DNA of 31,771 bases. Source: Erythrobacter sp. GTDB lineage: Bacteria > Pseudomonadota > Alphaproteobacteria > Sphingomonadales > Sphingomonadaceae. Positions 7,974 to 15,688 of the stretch are shown piece by piece; position 1 is the first letter of the stretch; every line of letters begins with the position of its first letter. The translations under genes were made by a program, and so were the position numbers. The stretch spans positions 1 through 31,771 of the forward strand of contig JANQTR010000242.1 of NCBI GenBank assembly GCA_030731635.1, in the 5' to 3' direction. Under the pieces are notes generated by a model, which was given only the letters and a program-made list of their open reading frames with translations, ran no database searches and was not told the DNA's origin.

Positions 7974-9089
7974 CTAGAGAGCGACTGGTGACTGCGGCAA
8001 ATGCAGCCGAAAATGGGTCAGGCCTGCGCGATTATCACGATCGTGACTGATATTGCCGTTCATATCGCGCACCAGCTTGCGCACCAGAGACAGGCCCAGC
8101 CCCTGCCCTGACGGTTTTGATGAAACAAATGGTTCAAACACATGATCGCGCAGGGCCGAGTCGATCCCGGGGCCATTGTCGCTGATGGTGATTTCAATCG
8201 GTAGCGGGACCGCGCGACCATGGTGAATCGCGCTGAACGCAATGCCACTGACATAGCGGGTCTGCACCACGATTTCTCCACGCACACCGCCCAGACAAGC
8301 GGCATCGCGGGCGTTGGACATGAGGTTGATCAGCACCTGTTCCAAAGCATCACGATTGGCCAACACCGGAGGCAGCGAGGGATCGAATTCTTCCCGAATA
8401 TCTACATTGACGTGCGCCGAACTGGCCGAACGCATGGTTCCCACGGCGGCCCGGATCGCCTCGTGCGGGTTGCAGGCATCCACCGGCCCGGTGCGCGTGC
8501 TACCCAATTGCTGCATCCGGTCGATCAACCGCGCGATCCGGTCAACTTCGTCAGTGATCATCTGCGCCAGCTTTTTGTCGGCATGCGGCAGTTTGCGCGC
8601 CGCCAATTGCCCAGCCCCGCGAATTGCTGCGAGAGGATTCTTGATCTCGTGCGCCAGCACCGCCGGTGCGCCCAACATGGCGCTGCCGCCAGAAGGATGG
8701 GCTGCATCATCATGGCCAATCTGTGACATGGTAACCACCCGCCACCCCGGAAATCCGCCCAGCGGCGATGCGGTAAGGTTGATCCGCACCTCACCCTCGC
8801 CCACCTGTATCGCCAGATCGCGCGCCACCAGCGCATCATCCCCGGCCGATAGGCGTGCCTCCACCCGTGTATCGAGCGGGCCGATCCGGTCTGCCAAGCG
8901 CGTTCCGATCAGCCGATTGGCACTGGTGCCAAGCAGGGCCTCTGCGGCGTGATTAACCTCAGCGATGAAGCCATCGGCGTCGATCAAAACCAGTGCGAAG
9001 ATCAGTCCGGCAATCTGCGCTGCAGCATCAGGCCGCACGTCGCCCGCTTGGGGCGGCACAGGCGAGCTGGACGATGCAGAGCTCGCCAC
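7974..9089 (-). CDS. ntrB: Nitrogen regulation sensor kinase NtrB
   Basis: Cytosolic histidine kinase/phosphatase that controls NtrC, normally under PII protein control. The 371-residue protein has no membrane segment. It carries a PAS domain (about 22-125), the phosphoacceptor His147 in LAHEIKNPLAAIRGAG, the N box LINLMSNARDA, G1 ISDNGPGID and G2 GQGLGLSLVRKLV. The GTG at 9089 follows the dusB stop by 3 nt (TGA GGG GTG). Another in-frame GTG at 9059 would shorten it by ten residues of a Ser/Pro-rich leader that is unlikely to matter for function. Part of the dusB-ntrB-ntrC unit. Confidence 0.95.
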   Translation of the reverse strand: MASSASSSSPVPPQAGDVRPDAAAQIAGLIFALVLIDADGFIAEVNHAAEALLGTSANRLIGTRLADRIGPLDTRVEARLSAGDDALVARDLAIQVGEGEVRINLTASPLGGFPGWRVVTMSQIGHDDAAHPSGGSAMLGAPAVLAHEIKNPLAAIRGAGQLAARKLPHADKKLAQMITDEVDRIARLIDRMQQLGSTRTGPVDACNPHEAIRAAVGTMRSASSAHVNVDIREEFDPSLPPVLANRDALEQVLINLMSNARDAACLGGVRGEIVVQTRYVSGIAFSAIHHGRAVPLPIEITISDNGPGIDSALRDHVFEPFVSSKPSGQGLGLSLVRKLVRDMNGNISHDRDNRAGLTHFRLHLPQSPVAL

Positions 9090-9092
9090 CCC

Positions 9093-10109
9093 TCAGGCTG
9101 CCTGCTGCAGCAGGAAAGGGGTATAGAACCGTTCGATCTCGCCCAATACCTGATCAGCATCGTCGATGAAATTGGCCATGTTGCGGAACTCGGCCGATCC
9201 ATGCAAACCTTTGGTATACCAGCCCAAATGTTTGCGCGCCATCTTGACTCCGGTTTCACGCCCATAGTGATCGAGCATCCGCTGGTAGTGTTCCACCAGC
9301 ACCGCATATTGCTCGTTCATACCCGGCGCCGCGCGCGCCTCGCCGGTGCGCCACCAATGCATCACCTGACCAAGCAGCCATGGTTTGCCGTATGCGCCGC
9401 GCCCGATCATCAACCCATCCGCGCCCGATTGTTCCAGCGCCCTGGCTGCATCATCAATGGTGCAGATGTCGCCATTGACGATCACCGGGATGTTCACTGC
9501 ATCCTTGACCTTGCGGATAAACGCCCAATCGGCGCTGCCCTTGTACATCTGGTTGCGGGTGCGGCCGTGGACGGTAATCATTTTAACGCCAATATCTTCG
9601 GCCATGCGCGCAAGGTCTGGCGCGTTAAGGCTTGTGTGATCCCAGCCCATCCGCATCTTGACCGTCACCGGCACCTTCACTGCCTTGACCGTCGTTTCCA
9701 TCAACCGCACCGCAAGTGGCACTTCGCGCATCAAAGCGCTGCCCGCTAATTGCCCTACGACCTTGCGTACCGGACAGCCGAAATTGATGTCGATGATGGC
9801 TGCGCCGTTGCCTTCCTGCAATTTTGCCGCCTCGGCCATGCTCGCCGGATCGCAGCCGACCAATTGCATCGACACTGGCTCTTCAATCCGGTCCCAAGCG
9901 GTTTTTTGCACAGACACCCGCGTTTCACGGATCGCCGCCTCGCTTGCCACCATTTCAGTGACGTTGAGGCCCGAACCATAGCGTCGCACTAGCGTGCGGA
10001 ACGGCATGTCGGTCACACCAGTCATCGGCGCGAGCACCACTGGCTCGGCAATCGTCACCGGACCGATGGCAATCGGCTTGATCGCCGGAGGAGTGGGAAG
10101 ATCGGTCAT
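9093..10109 (-). CDS. dusB: tRNA-dihydrouridine synthase B
   Basis: FMN- and NADPH-dependent reductase that makes dihydrouridine in the tRNA D-loop; the old name is nifR3. The 338-residue protein has the TIM-barrel pattern LAPMTGVTD (26-34), catalytic Cys112 in INFGCPVRKV, the FMN-contacting VKMRMGW and VHGRTRNQMYKG segments, and the phosphate-binding end VNGDI...GADGLMIGRGAYGKPWL. It is the first gene of the ntr cluster, as in many alphaproteobacteria. The ATG at 10109 has no ribosome site. An in-frame TAG about 15 nt further upstream rules out a long extension. A candidate promoter and an NtrC-like dyad lie directly upstream, so the leader would be very short. Confidence 0.95.
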   Translation of the reverse strand: MTDLPTPPAIKPIAIGPVTIAEPVVLAPMTGVTDMPFRTLVRRYGSGLNVTEMVASEAAIRETRVSVQKTAWDRIEEPVSMQLVGCDPASMAEAAKLQEGNGAAIIDINFGCPVRKVVGQLAGSALMREVPLAVRLMETTVKAVKVPVTVKMRMGWDHTSLNAPDLARMAEDIGVKMITVHGRTRNQMYKGSADWAFIRKVKDAVNIPVIVNGDICTIDDAARALEQSGADGLMIGRGAYGKPWLLGQVMHWWRTGEARAAPGMNEQYAVLVEHYQRMLDHYGRETGVKMARKHLGWYTKGLHGSAEFRNMANFIDDADQVLGEIERFYTPFLLQQAA

Positions 10110-10121
10110 GATAATGGTGTT

Positions 10122-10138
10122 TGCCTAAATAATGGGCA
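10122..10138. promoter_or_regulatory. Candidate NtrC-binding dyad, TGC-N11-GCA
   Basis: The site reads TGCCTAAATAATGGGCA, an inverted repeat with TGCC/GGCA arms and exactly 11 bases between TGC and GCA, the spacing of the classical NtrC operator (TGCACC-N5-GGTGCA). It lies 12 nt upstream of the dusB start and overlaps the candidate -10 element of that operon, so bound NtrC would be expected to repress. Negative autoregulation of nifR3-ntrBC by NtrC has been reported in rhizobia. A single short match of this kind can arise by chance. Confidence 0.4.
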
Positions 10139-10158
10139 GGCGCATAGTGGATTGCCGA
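10129..10158 (-). promoter_or_regulatory. Possible promoter of the dusB-ntr operon
   Basis: On the minus strand, TCGGCA (10153-10158) and CATTAT (10129-10134) are separated by 18 nt; each matches four of six consensus bases. Transcription would start a few bases before the dusB ATG. This is a weak match, supported mainly by position. Confidence 0.25.
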
Positions 10159-10189
10159 AAGCCCGTCCAGACCCTAAGCGGATGCCGCG

Positions 10190-11365
10190 ATGGCCTGCCT
10201 GCCCCCCCTTTCCTCTTTTGCTGCAATCGTGGTTGCTGCGGGCAAAGGGCTGCGCGTAGGTGGCGACACGCCCAAGCAGTTCCGCATGTGGCAGGGCAAG
10301 CCGCTGATCCGCCATTCCGTAGACGCTCTGATCAGCGCCGGCGCTGATCCGCTGGTGGTGGTCATTGCCGATGATGCGCGGGCTGCGGCTGAGGGGGCTT
10401 TGGCGGGGATTGGCGGCCTGCAGTATGTTATTGGCGGCGCGACACGGCAGGCATCGGTGCGCAATGGGCTGGAGGCGCTTGCCGTAGCATCGCCCATGAA
10501 CGTGTTGATCCATGACGCGGCCCGCCCGGATTTGCCGCGCGACGTGATCGCTCGGCTGCTCGCCGCGCTGGACACCAACCCTGGCGCAATTCCGGTGCTA
10601 CCCGTGGTCGATAGCCTTGCCGTGGCGGGCGAAGGCGAACTGATGACAGACACCGCCGCGCGTGAGCCGCTGCGCCGGGTGCAAACCCCGCAGGCGTTCC
10701 GCTATCCCGCGATCCTTGCCGCGCACCGCGTTTGGCAGGGTGCGGGCGATGCGGGCGATGATGCGCAGGTGCTGAAAGCAAGCTCTGGTTCAGTTGCTCT
10801 GGTTCACGGCGACGAACGCCTGAAGAAAATCACCTTTGCGGAAGACCTGATGCATCCATCCACCAGCCCGGCATTTCGGATCGGACAGGGATTTGACGTC
10901 CACCAGTTGGTGACGGGCGAAGAATTGTGGCTATGCGGTGTGCAGGTTCCGCATGATAAGGGGCTATCCGGCCATTCCGATGCCGATGTTGCGCTCCATG
11001 CGATCACCGATGCTGTGCTCGGCGCGGTCGGTGAAGGTGATATTGGCACCCATTTTCCGCCCAGCGACCCCCAATGGCGCGGTGCGCGTTCGGGCCAGTT
11101 TCTGGCACACGCTGTCGACCTTGCCCGCGCGGCGGGTTATGCCATTGCCAATATTGATCTCACCCTGATCTGCGAAGCGCCCAAGATCGGACCGCACCGC
11201 CCTGCCATGCGCGCCGAAGTTGCGCGGCTGATGGGGCTTGACGAAAGCGCGGTCAGCATCAAGGCAACCACCACCGAGCGCCTTGGCTTTACCGGCAGGG
11301 GCGAAGGGATCGCAGCGCAGGCCATCGTTCTTGTCTCCTTGGCTTCGGAAGGAACCACTACATGA
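10190..11365 (+). CDS. ispDF: Bifunctional IspD/IspF isoprenoid enzyme
   Basis: Fusion of two enzymes of the MEP pathway to isoprenoid precursors. The N-terminal half (about 1-220) is 2-C-methyl-D-erythritol 4-phosphate cytidylyltransferase: VVAAGKGLRVGGDTPKQF, HDAARP, PVVDSL and RRVQTPQAF. The C-terminal half (about 228-391) is 2-C-methyl-D-erythritol 2,4-cyclodiphosphate synthase: GQGFDVHQL and GHSDADVALHAITDA supply the metal-binding Asp and His residues, followed by DIGTHFPPSD and TTTERLGFTGRGEGI. The middle enzyme, IspE, is not in the window. The fusion is a common alphaproteobacterial arrangement. The ATG at 10190 is the first in frame, with weak AAGCGG upstream, and is divergent from dusB across 80 nt. 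The stop overlaps the next start (ATGA). Confidence 0.96.
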   Translation: MACLPPLSSFAAIVVAAGKGLRVGGDTPKQFRMWQGKPLIRHSVDALISAGADPLVVVIADDARAAAEGALAGIGGLQYVIGGATRQASVRNGLEALAVASPMNVLIHDAARPDLPRDVIARLLAALDTNPGAIPVLPVVDSLAVAGEGELMTDTAAREPLRRVQTPQAFRYPAILAAHRVWQGAGDAGDDAQVLKASSGSVALVHGDERLKKITFAEDLMHPSTSPAFRIGQGFDVHQLVTGEELWLCGVQVPHDKGLSGHSDADVALHAITDAVLGAVGEGDIGTHFPPSDPQWRGARSGQFLAHAVDLARAAGYAIANIDLTLICEAPKIGPHRPAMRAEVARLMGLDESAVSIKATTTERLGFTGRGEGIAAQAIVLVSLASEGTTT

Positions 11366-11925
11366 CTCTATCCCGCAAGATTGCGCCGGCCCTCGCGCTT
11401 GCTGCACTCATCACATCCCAGACCGCGCAGGCGCAACAGCCCACGTGTGTGGCTGCTGCCGACCTGAGCGATGCGGCAGCCTATGCCTTGCCGATTGCAT
11501 TTGATGCTACACAAACCGCCTGCGCCAACCGCCTGCCGCGCGATGGCTTCGTGGCGACCAAAGGCGAAGCGTTCATCGCCAAGTTCCGCGCCGGACAGGA
11601 CAAGGCCTGGCCGGGCGCGTTCCGCCTGATCAAGACCTTCATGGCCGACGATGCAAGCGAGGCCGAAAGGCCGGGCGACGAATTCAAGTCGATGATCGCG
11701 GCCCTGCCCGACGAAGCCCTCCGCCCGTTTGTCGATGGGATTGTCGGCCAGCTGATCGCTGGCGAGATCAAGGGTGATAGTTGCACCAAGATCGAACGCG
11801 GGCTTGAACTCATCAGCCCGCTTCCGACCGAGAATGTCGGCGGGCTGGTGGCTTTCATCGCCGAGCTCTCCGACCTCAAGAACCCAGCAATCTGCGCCTC
11901 TGCCCCTGCGGTGATGGCGAAGTAA
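11362..11925 (+). CDS. Exported protein of unknown function, coupled to ispDF
   Basis: I do not recognise a family. The 187-residue protein begins with a clear signal peptide: Lys/Arg start, hydrophobic ALALAALI core and a likely signal peptidase I cut after TAQA near residue 24. The mature part has four cysteines (in QPTCVA, TACANR, DSCTKI and AICASA), suggesting two disulfide bonds in the periplasm, and is otherwise helical and Ala-rich without obvious motifs. The ATG at 11362 overlaps the ispDF stop by 4 nt and has AAGGA 8 nt upstream, so it is surely co-translated with ispDF. That does not imply an isoprenoid role. Confidence 0.8.
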   Translation: MTLSRKIAPALALAALITSQTAQAQQPTCVAAADLSDAAAYALPIAFDATQTACANRLPRDGFVATKGEAFIAKFRAGQDKAWPGAFRLIKTFMADDASEAERPGDEFKSMIAALPDEALRPFVDGIVGQLIAGEIKGDSCTKIERGLELISPLPTENVGGLVAFIAELSDLKNPAICASAPAVMAK

Positions 11926-11930
11926 CCGCA

Positions 11931-12443
11931 GTGCCGCTTTCGCTCTTGCCCGATGACATCACCGCGCTGGCCGCCCGCGTGGTGGCTGAAAACGACAATG
12001 CCGGGCGCACGGTAGTGCTTGCCGAAAGCTGCACCGGCGGGCTGGTCGCCGCCGCCCTCACTGAAATCGCAGGCTGCTCTACAGTGCTCGACCGCGGGTT
12101 TGTGACCTATTCCAACGAAGCCAAGATGCAGGTGCTGGGCGTGGCGAGCGACATTATCGAAACCTTTGGTGCAGTTTCGATCGCGTGCGCTTGGGCCATG
12201 GCAAAAGGCGCGCTTGATCGATCGGGCGCAGATGTGGCGGTGGCTATCAGCGGCGTGGCAGGGCCAGGCGGCGGCACTCTCCACAAACCCGTCGGCACTG
12301 TGGTGTTCGCCCGCGTCACCCGCAACTCTGATGACGAGCCCGAAGGCGAACTCAAATTCTTTGAAGGCGGCGATGGACCCGAAGGCCGCGCCGAAATCCG
12401 CCGTCAGGCCACGCTTTGCGCGCTTGAACTGTTACTGCCGTAA
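11931..12443 (+). CDS. pncC: Nicotinamide-nucleotide amidohydrolase (CinA C-terminal family)
   Basis: Stand-alone CinA C-terminal domain protein of 170 residues. Members of this family deamidate nicotinamide mononucleotide in pyridine-nucleotide recycling. Diagnostic motifs are present: AESCTGG (31-37) with the proposed catalytic Ser33, VTYSNEAK (58-65) with Tyr60 and Lys65, and SGVAGPGGG. The N-terminal CinA (COG1058) domain of the longer two-domain proteins is missing, as in the E. coli enzyme. The GTG at 11931 follows the previous stop by 5 nt; the ribosome site is poor, so coupling to the upstream gene is likely. Its last 40 nt overlap the 3' end of the convergent START-domain gene. Confidence 0.9.
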   Translation: MPLSLLPDDITALAARVVAENDNAGRTVVLAESCTGGLVAAALTEIAGCSTVLDRGFVTYSNEAKMQVLGVASDIIETFGAVSIACAWAMAKGALDRSGADVAVAISGVAGPGGGTLHKPVGTVVFARVTRNSDDEPEGELKFFEGGDGPEGRAEIRRQATLCALELLLP

Positions 12444-12865
12444 AGCTGCGCCGCGCGCGCCTCAAACGCTTCGACCATCTTGCGGAACGCACGGTCAAAA
12501 TACTGGCCTGCAATCTTTTCGAACAGGCGGTTTTTGAAGGTGAATTCGACCACAAAGTCGATTTCGCAGCTGTGGTCATCGACAGCGCGGAACGTCCAGA
12601 CGTTGTCGAGATCGCTGAGCGGCCCGTCGAGGTAATGCACTTCAATCACAGTGGGCCGCGTCTTTTTGACGCGCGACGTGAAGCTTTCCCGCAGACTTTT
12701 GAACCCGACCACCATGTCGGCGACCATTTCGGTTTCGCTATCGGACTTGACCCGCGTGGCGATCACCCAAGGCAGGAATTCGCCATAACGACCGACGTCG
12801 GCGACCAAATCGAACATCTGTTGCGCACTATAAGGCAAGCGGCGGGTTTCACGAATTCCCGGCAT
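12404..12865 (-). CDS. Coq10/RatA-type START-domain protein
   Basis: A 153-residue SRPBCC/START-fold protein of the Coq10-RatA group, which binds ubiquinone or its precursors and supports respiration in studied members. Visible marks: the opening RRLPYSAQQMFDLVADVGRYGEFLPW, the middle FKSLRESFTSRV, and the end FVVEFTFKNRLFEKIAGQYFDRAFRKMVEAFEARA, all typical of the family. Although E. coli RatA is described as a toxin, this context (beside lipoyl synthase) points to a housekeeping cofactor role. The start overlaps the lipA stop by one base (TGATG), so the two are translationally coupled. The 3' end overlaps pncC by 40 nt. Confidence 0.9.
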   Translation of the reverse strand: MPGIRETRRLPYSAQQMFDLVADVGRYGEFLPWVIATRVKSDSETEMVADMVVGFKSLRESFTSRVKKTRPTVIEVHYLDGPLSDLDNVWTFRAVDDHSCEIDFVVEFTFKNRLFEKIAGQYFDRAFRKMVEAFEARAAQLYGSNSSSAQSVA

Positions 12866-13836
12866 CAGGCGCCAGCCTTCGCCGGTGCCTTGCCCCCTGC
12901 ACGCAAAAGCTTGTCTTCGCGCGCGGCCTTCATCGCCGCAAAATCATCACCCGCGTGATAGCTTGACCGGGTCAGCGGGGTCGCAGCCACCTGCAGGAAT
13001 CCCTTGGCCCGCGCAATCGCGCCATACGCAGAAAACGCCTTGGGCGTGACGAATTCCTCGACCGCCGCGTGCTTCGGCGTGGGCTGGAGATATTGGCCCA
13101 TAGTGATGAAATCGACCTCGGCGCAGCGCATGTCGTCCATCACCTGATGCACTTCGAGCCGCTGTTCGCCCAGCCCCAGCATGATGCCCGATTTGGTGAA
13201 GATCATCGGGTTGTGCGCCTTGACCTCCTCCAACAGCCGCAAGGAGGCGTAATACCGCGCGCCAGGGCGGATCATGGGATAGAGGCGCGGCACGGTTTCG
13301 AGGTTGTGATTGTAAACATCCGGTCCGGCTTCGCAGATCATTTCAACCGCGCGGCGCATCTTGCCGCGGAAATCGGGGGTGAGAATTTCGATGGTCGTTG
13401 TTGGCGTCGTGCGCCGCAGCGCTTCGATCACCTTGACGAACTGCATCGCCCCGCCATCAGGCAGATCATCCCGGTCAACGCTGGTGATGACGATGTGTTC
13501 AAGCCCCATCCGCGCGGCAGCGATCGCGGTATGTTCAGGCTCCAACGGATCGACCGCCCGCGGCATCCCCGTCTTGACGTTGCAGAACGCGCAGGCACGG
13601 GTGCAGACATCACCAAGGATCATGACCGTAGCGTGTTTCTTAGTCCAGCACTCCCCGATATTGGGGCAAGCGGCTTCTTCGCACACGGTATTGAGGTTCA
13701 ATTCGCGCATCATGCGGCGCGTTTCATGATAGCCTTCGCTGACCGGCGCGCGCACGCGGATCCAATCGGGCTTGCGCTGACGCGCAGGTCGTTCGGCGGG
13801 CGGATCGGACTGCGGCGTGCTGGCAAGATCGTTCAT
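12865..13836 (-). CDS. lipA: Lipoyl synthase
   Basis: Radical SAM enzyme that inserts two sulfurs into octanoyl groups to make lipoate on 2-oxoacid dehydrogenases such as the PdhB encoded in this window. The 323-residue protein carries both cluster motifs: the auxiliary cluster cysteines 52, 57 and 63 (VCEEAACPNIGECW) and the radical SAM cysteines 78, 82 and 85 (CTRACAFC). The serine that ligates the auxiliary cluster is in RSSYHAGDDF near the C-terminus. The ATG at 13836 has no ribosome site. A weak TTGCGA-N17-TAAATG just upstream would give an almost leaderless transcript (speculative). It forms an overlapping pair with the START-domain gene. Confidence 0.97.
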   Translation of the reverse strand: MNDLASTPQSDPPAERPARQRKPDWIRVRAPVSEGYHETRRMMRELNLNTVCEEAACPNIGECWTKKHATVMILGDVCTRACAFCNVKTGMPRAVDPLEPEHTAIAAARMGLEHIVITSVDRDDLPDGGAMQFVKVIEALRRTTPTTTIEILTPDFRGKMRRAVEMICEAGPDVYNHNLETVPRLYPMIRPGARYYASLRLLEEVKAHNPMIFTKSGIMLGLGEQRLEVHQVMDDMRCAEVDFITMGQYLQPTPKHAAVEEFVTPKAFSAYGAIARAKGFLQVAATPLTRSSYHAGDDFAAMKAAREDKLLRAGGKAPAKAGA

Positions 13837-13910
13837 GACGGGTCATTTAGGGGCGCTTGCCCCATCTCGCAAGCGCACGAAGGGGTGCAATTGCCGCAAT
13901 GCCCCTGCCA

Positions 13911-13945
13911 AAAAAATAGGAGCGCCGGATGATACCCGGCGCTCC
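13911..13945 (-). terminator. Intrinsic terminator of the exported-protein gene
   Basis: On the minus strand, GGAGCGCCGG (13945-13936) pairs perfectly with CCGGCGCTCC (13928-13919) around a 7-nt loop and is followed by TATTTTTT. It lies 55 nt after the stop of the exported-protein gene and before lipA, so it separates the two transcripts. Confidence 0.9.
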
Positions 13946-13999
13946 TGTGTTGTTCAGCCCATATTGTTCAGGCCTGCATCGTCAAGCTTTGCGCGCCGC

Positions 14000-15370
14000 T
14001 CAGGCGGCGGGCTTGTCAGCCATCATCTCATCCTTAGCCATCGCGCCGCCCTGCTGCTGCGCGGCATAGGCATCCCACAGCCGGGCGACCGGCAGGCGCA
14101 CACCATTCACCTGGGCAAGCGTTTCACGCGCGGCAGCGGGATCGCCCATCGCGATCTGCGCAATGCCAAGACGGGTCAGCGCCAGATTGCGATCAACCCC
14201 GGCAAGGGTCAGGCTTTTGGCATAGAAGCCGGCGGCCTTGGCACTTTCGCCATAGCTCAGGAAGGCGTCCCCTGCTGCCACCACGGTGCGATAGGTTGCC
14301 GAGCTGCCATTGGCATCACGTTCCAGCACGGGAAGATCTGCCCGATCGGCAGCAATGCGGCCGCTGGCAATTTTCAGCTGTTCTTCGACCCAGCTGTCCG
14401 AACCCTTGGGGATCGCACCCTGCGCGCTGGCCTGTTCAATGATGTCCTTGACTTCCTGCGGCAGGCGGCGAGCGTCGGCCGTTTCGATGTAGAAAATGAA
14501 GTCGTTCTTTTCCTTGAGTGTATCGACCTCTTTGCCGAGACGCAGAAGATCGAGCAGCACCTGCGGTTCGAAATCATTGAGATTGCGGGTCAGGTTCACC
14601 GCATCGCGCCAGTTTTCGGGCGCCGGATTGTCGATCACCCAGGCGGTCACAAAATCATAGACCTGCGGCACGATTTCGTTGGTGTAGGCCACAGACACAC
14701 CGCGGCGATACCACTTGGGATCCACCGGCAGGCTCTGCGCCTTGCGCGCGGCGATAGCATCGCTGAGATATTGCAGCCCTTCGGCGTTGCGGTCTTCGCT
14801 GAAGAACAGTTCGGCCATGTTCATCTGCAAATCAGATGTGGTGACATTGGGGGCCGAGTAGTTGTTGTCGATGGCGCGCTGAAGATAGGTGCGCGCTTTG
14901 TCATACTGGCTCAGGCTCTGGGCGATCTGGAATGCGACCACGTTGAAACGACCAACCTCTGCGGGCTGGATCTTGCCGGTGGCGAGCATCATTTCAACGC
15001 CCTGCAATTGCATGGCCGGATCCTTGGCGGAAATGCCGGTGTTAAAGATCAACCCGCCGAGCGCCTGACGTTCATCGGGCGATACCGCCAGCGGAATCAG
15101 CGCAAGAACCTGCGGCTTGAGCGTCGCGAAATCGGGCGCGACAGCTTTGGTCGCGGCTTCAGCCGGCTGATAGGCAGCGACGAATTCCTTGGAATAGACC
15201 GGCTTTGCGGCTTCTTCCTTGTCGTCTTTCTTTTTCTTCTTCTGGGCGTGGGCTTCACCGACAAAACCCGGGACAGCCAACAGCGCCGTGCCGCTGGCGA
15301 GCGCCACCGCGAGTGCAAGCTGCCGGGCAAAACCGGCGGAACGACGACGGGGCGAAGACAAATTGGTCAC
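14000..15370 (-). CDS. Exported repeat-rich (TPR-like) protein, function unknown
   Basis: A 456-residue protein with a signal peptide (Arg-rich start, LALAVALASGTALLAV core, likely cut after AHA near residue 42), followed by a striking QKKKKKDDKEE segment. The rest is helical and Ala-rich, with stretches that look like divergent tetratricopeptide repeats (for example YDKARTYLQRAID, AEGLQYLSDAI and ESAKAAGFYAKSLTLA). It is probably a periplasmic scaffold; no catalytic motif is visible. GTG 15370 was chosen because GGAGG lies 5 nt upstream; a TTG four codons earlier overlaps that site. It has its own terminator and is divergent from gyrA. I cannot name the family. Confidence 0.85.
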   Translation of the reverse strand: MTNLSSPRRRSAGFARQLALAVALASGTALLAVPGFVGEAHAQKKKKKDDKEEAAKPVYSKEFVAAYQPAEAATKAVAPDFATLKPQVLALIPLAVSPDERQALGGLIFNTGISAKDPAMQLQGVEMMLATGKIQPAEVGRFNVVAFQIAQSLSQYDKARTYLQRAIDNNYSAPNVTTSDLQMNMAELFFSEDRNAEGLQYLSDAIAARKAQSLPVDPKWYRRGVSVAYTNEIVPQVYDFVTAWVIDNPAPENWRDAVNLTRNLNDFEPQVLLDLLRLGKEVDTLKEKNDFIFYIETADARRLPQEVKDIIEQASAQGAIPKGSDSWVEEQLKIASGRIAADRADLPVLERDANGSSATYRTVVAAGDAFLSYGESAKAAGFYAKSLTLAGVDRNLALTRLGIAQIAMGDPAAARETLAQVNGVRLPVARLWDAYAAQQQGGAMAKDEMMADKPAA

Positions 15371-15688
15371 TGCATCCTCCAAACTGTAGCGCTGCGCCTA
15401 GCCTGATCGGCATCCGCACAGCTGCGAATATCTGCCCCGCCTTTGAATGGGTGGAGGCAGATTTGCAATTGTTACTAGGCATGCCGTGCTGAACGGCCAT
15501 TGAATGCCCGCAAGCTCTCTCCGTGCTGCGTGGTTGCAAGTGTGGAAAAATCCTGTGTGTTCGCACTGTGTTTGCTTGCAGCGGTGGGCAAAGCGCGTGT
15601 GTGCGCCTAAATAGGGGTCGTGCACGGCCGATTGACGGCCAATCCCGCCAGCGCGGCTCGACGAACACAAACAGAAACGGCCCCACCC
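15371..15688. other. Divergent intergenic region before gyrA
   Basis: About 320 nt between the starts of the exported repeat protein (minus) and gyrA (plus). It must hold both promoters. A candidate gyrA promoter is listed separately and GGAGG for the minus-strand gene lies at its left end. No RNA gene, repeat or further coding region could be supported. The low coding character of 15620-15688 suggests it is the gyrA leader. Confidence 0.6.
15585..15613 (+). promoter_or_regulatory. Candidate gyrA promoter
   Basis: TGGGCA (15585-15590; four of six bases match TTGACA) is followed after 17 nt by TAAATA (15608-15613). Transcription would begin near 15620, leaving a leader of about 70 nt before the TTG start at 15689. 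Based on spacing and similarity only. Confidence 0.4.

Noticed and set aside
12404..12865. RatA-like toxin of a toxin-antitoxin module
   Set aside because: No antitoxin partner gene is beside it and it is coupled to lipA; the Coq10-type housekeeping role is more likely.
13817..15406. Long open frame on the plus strand (529 codons)
   Set aside because: It is antisense to lipA's start, a terminator hairpin and the exported repeat protein; its product is His/Arg-rich low-complexity sequence typical of a shadow frame.
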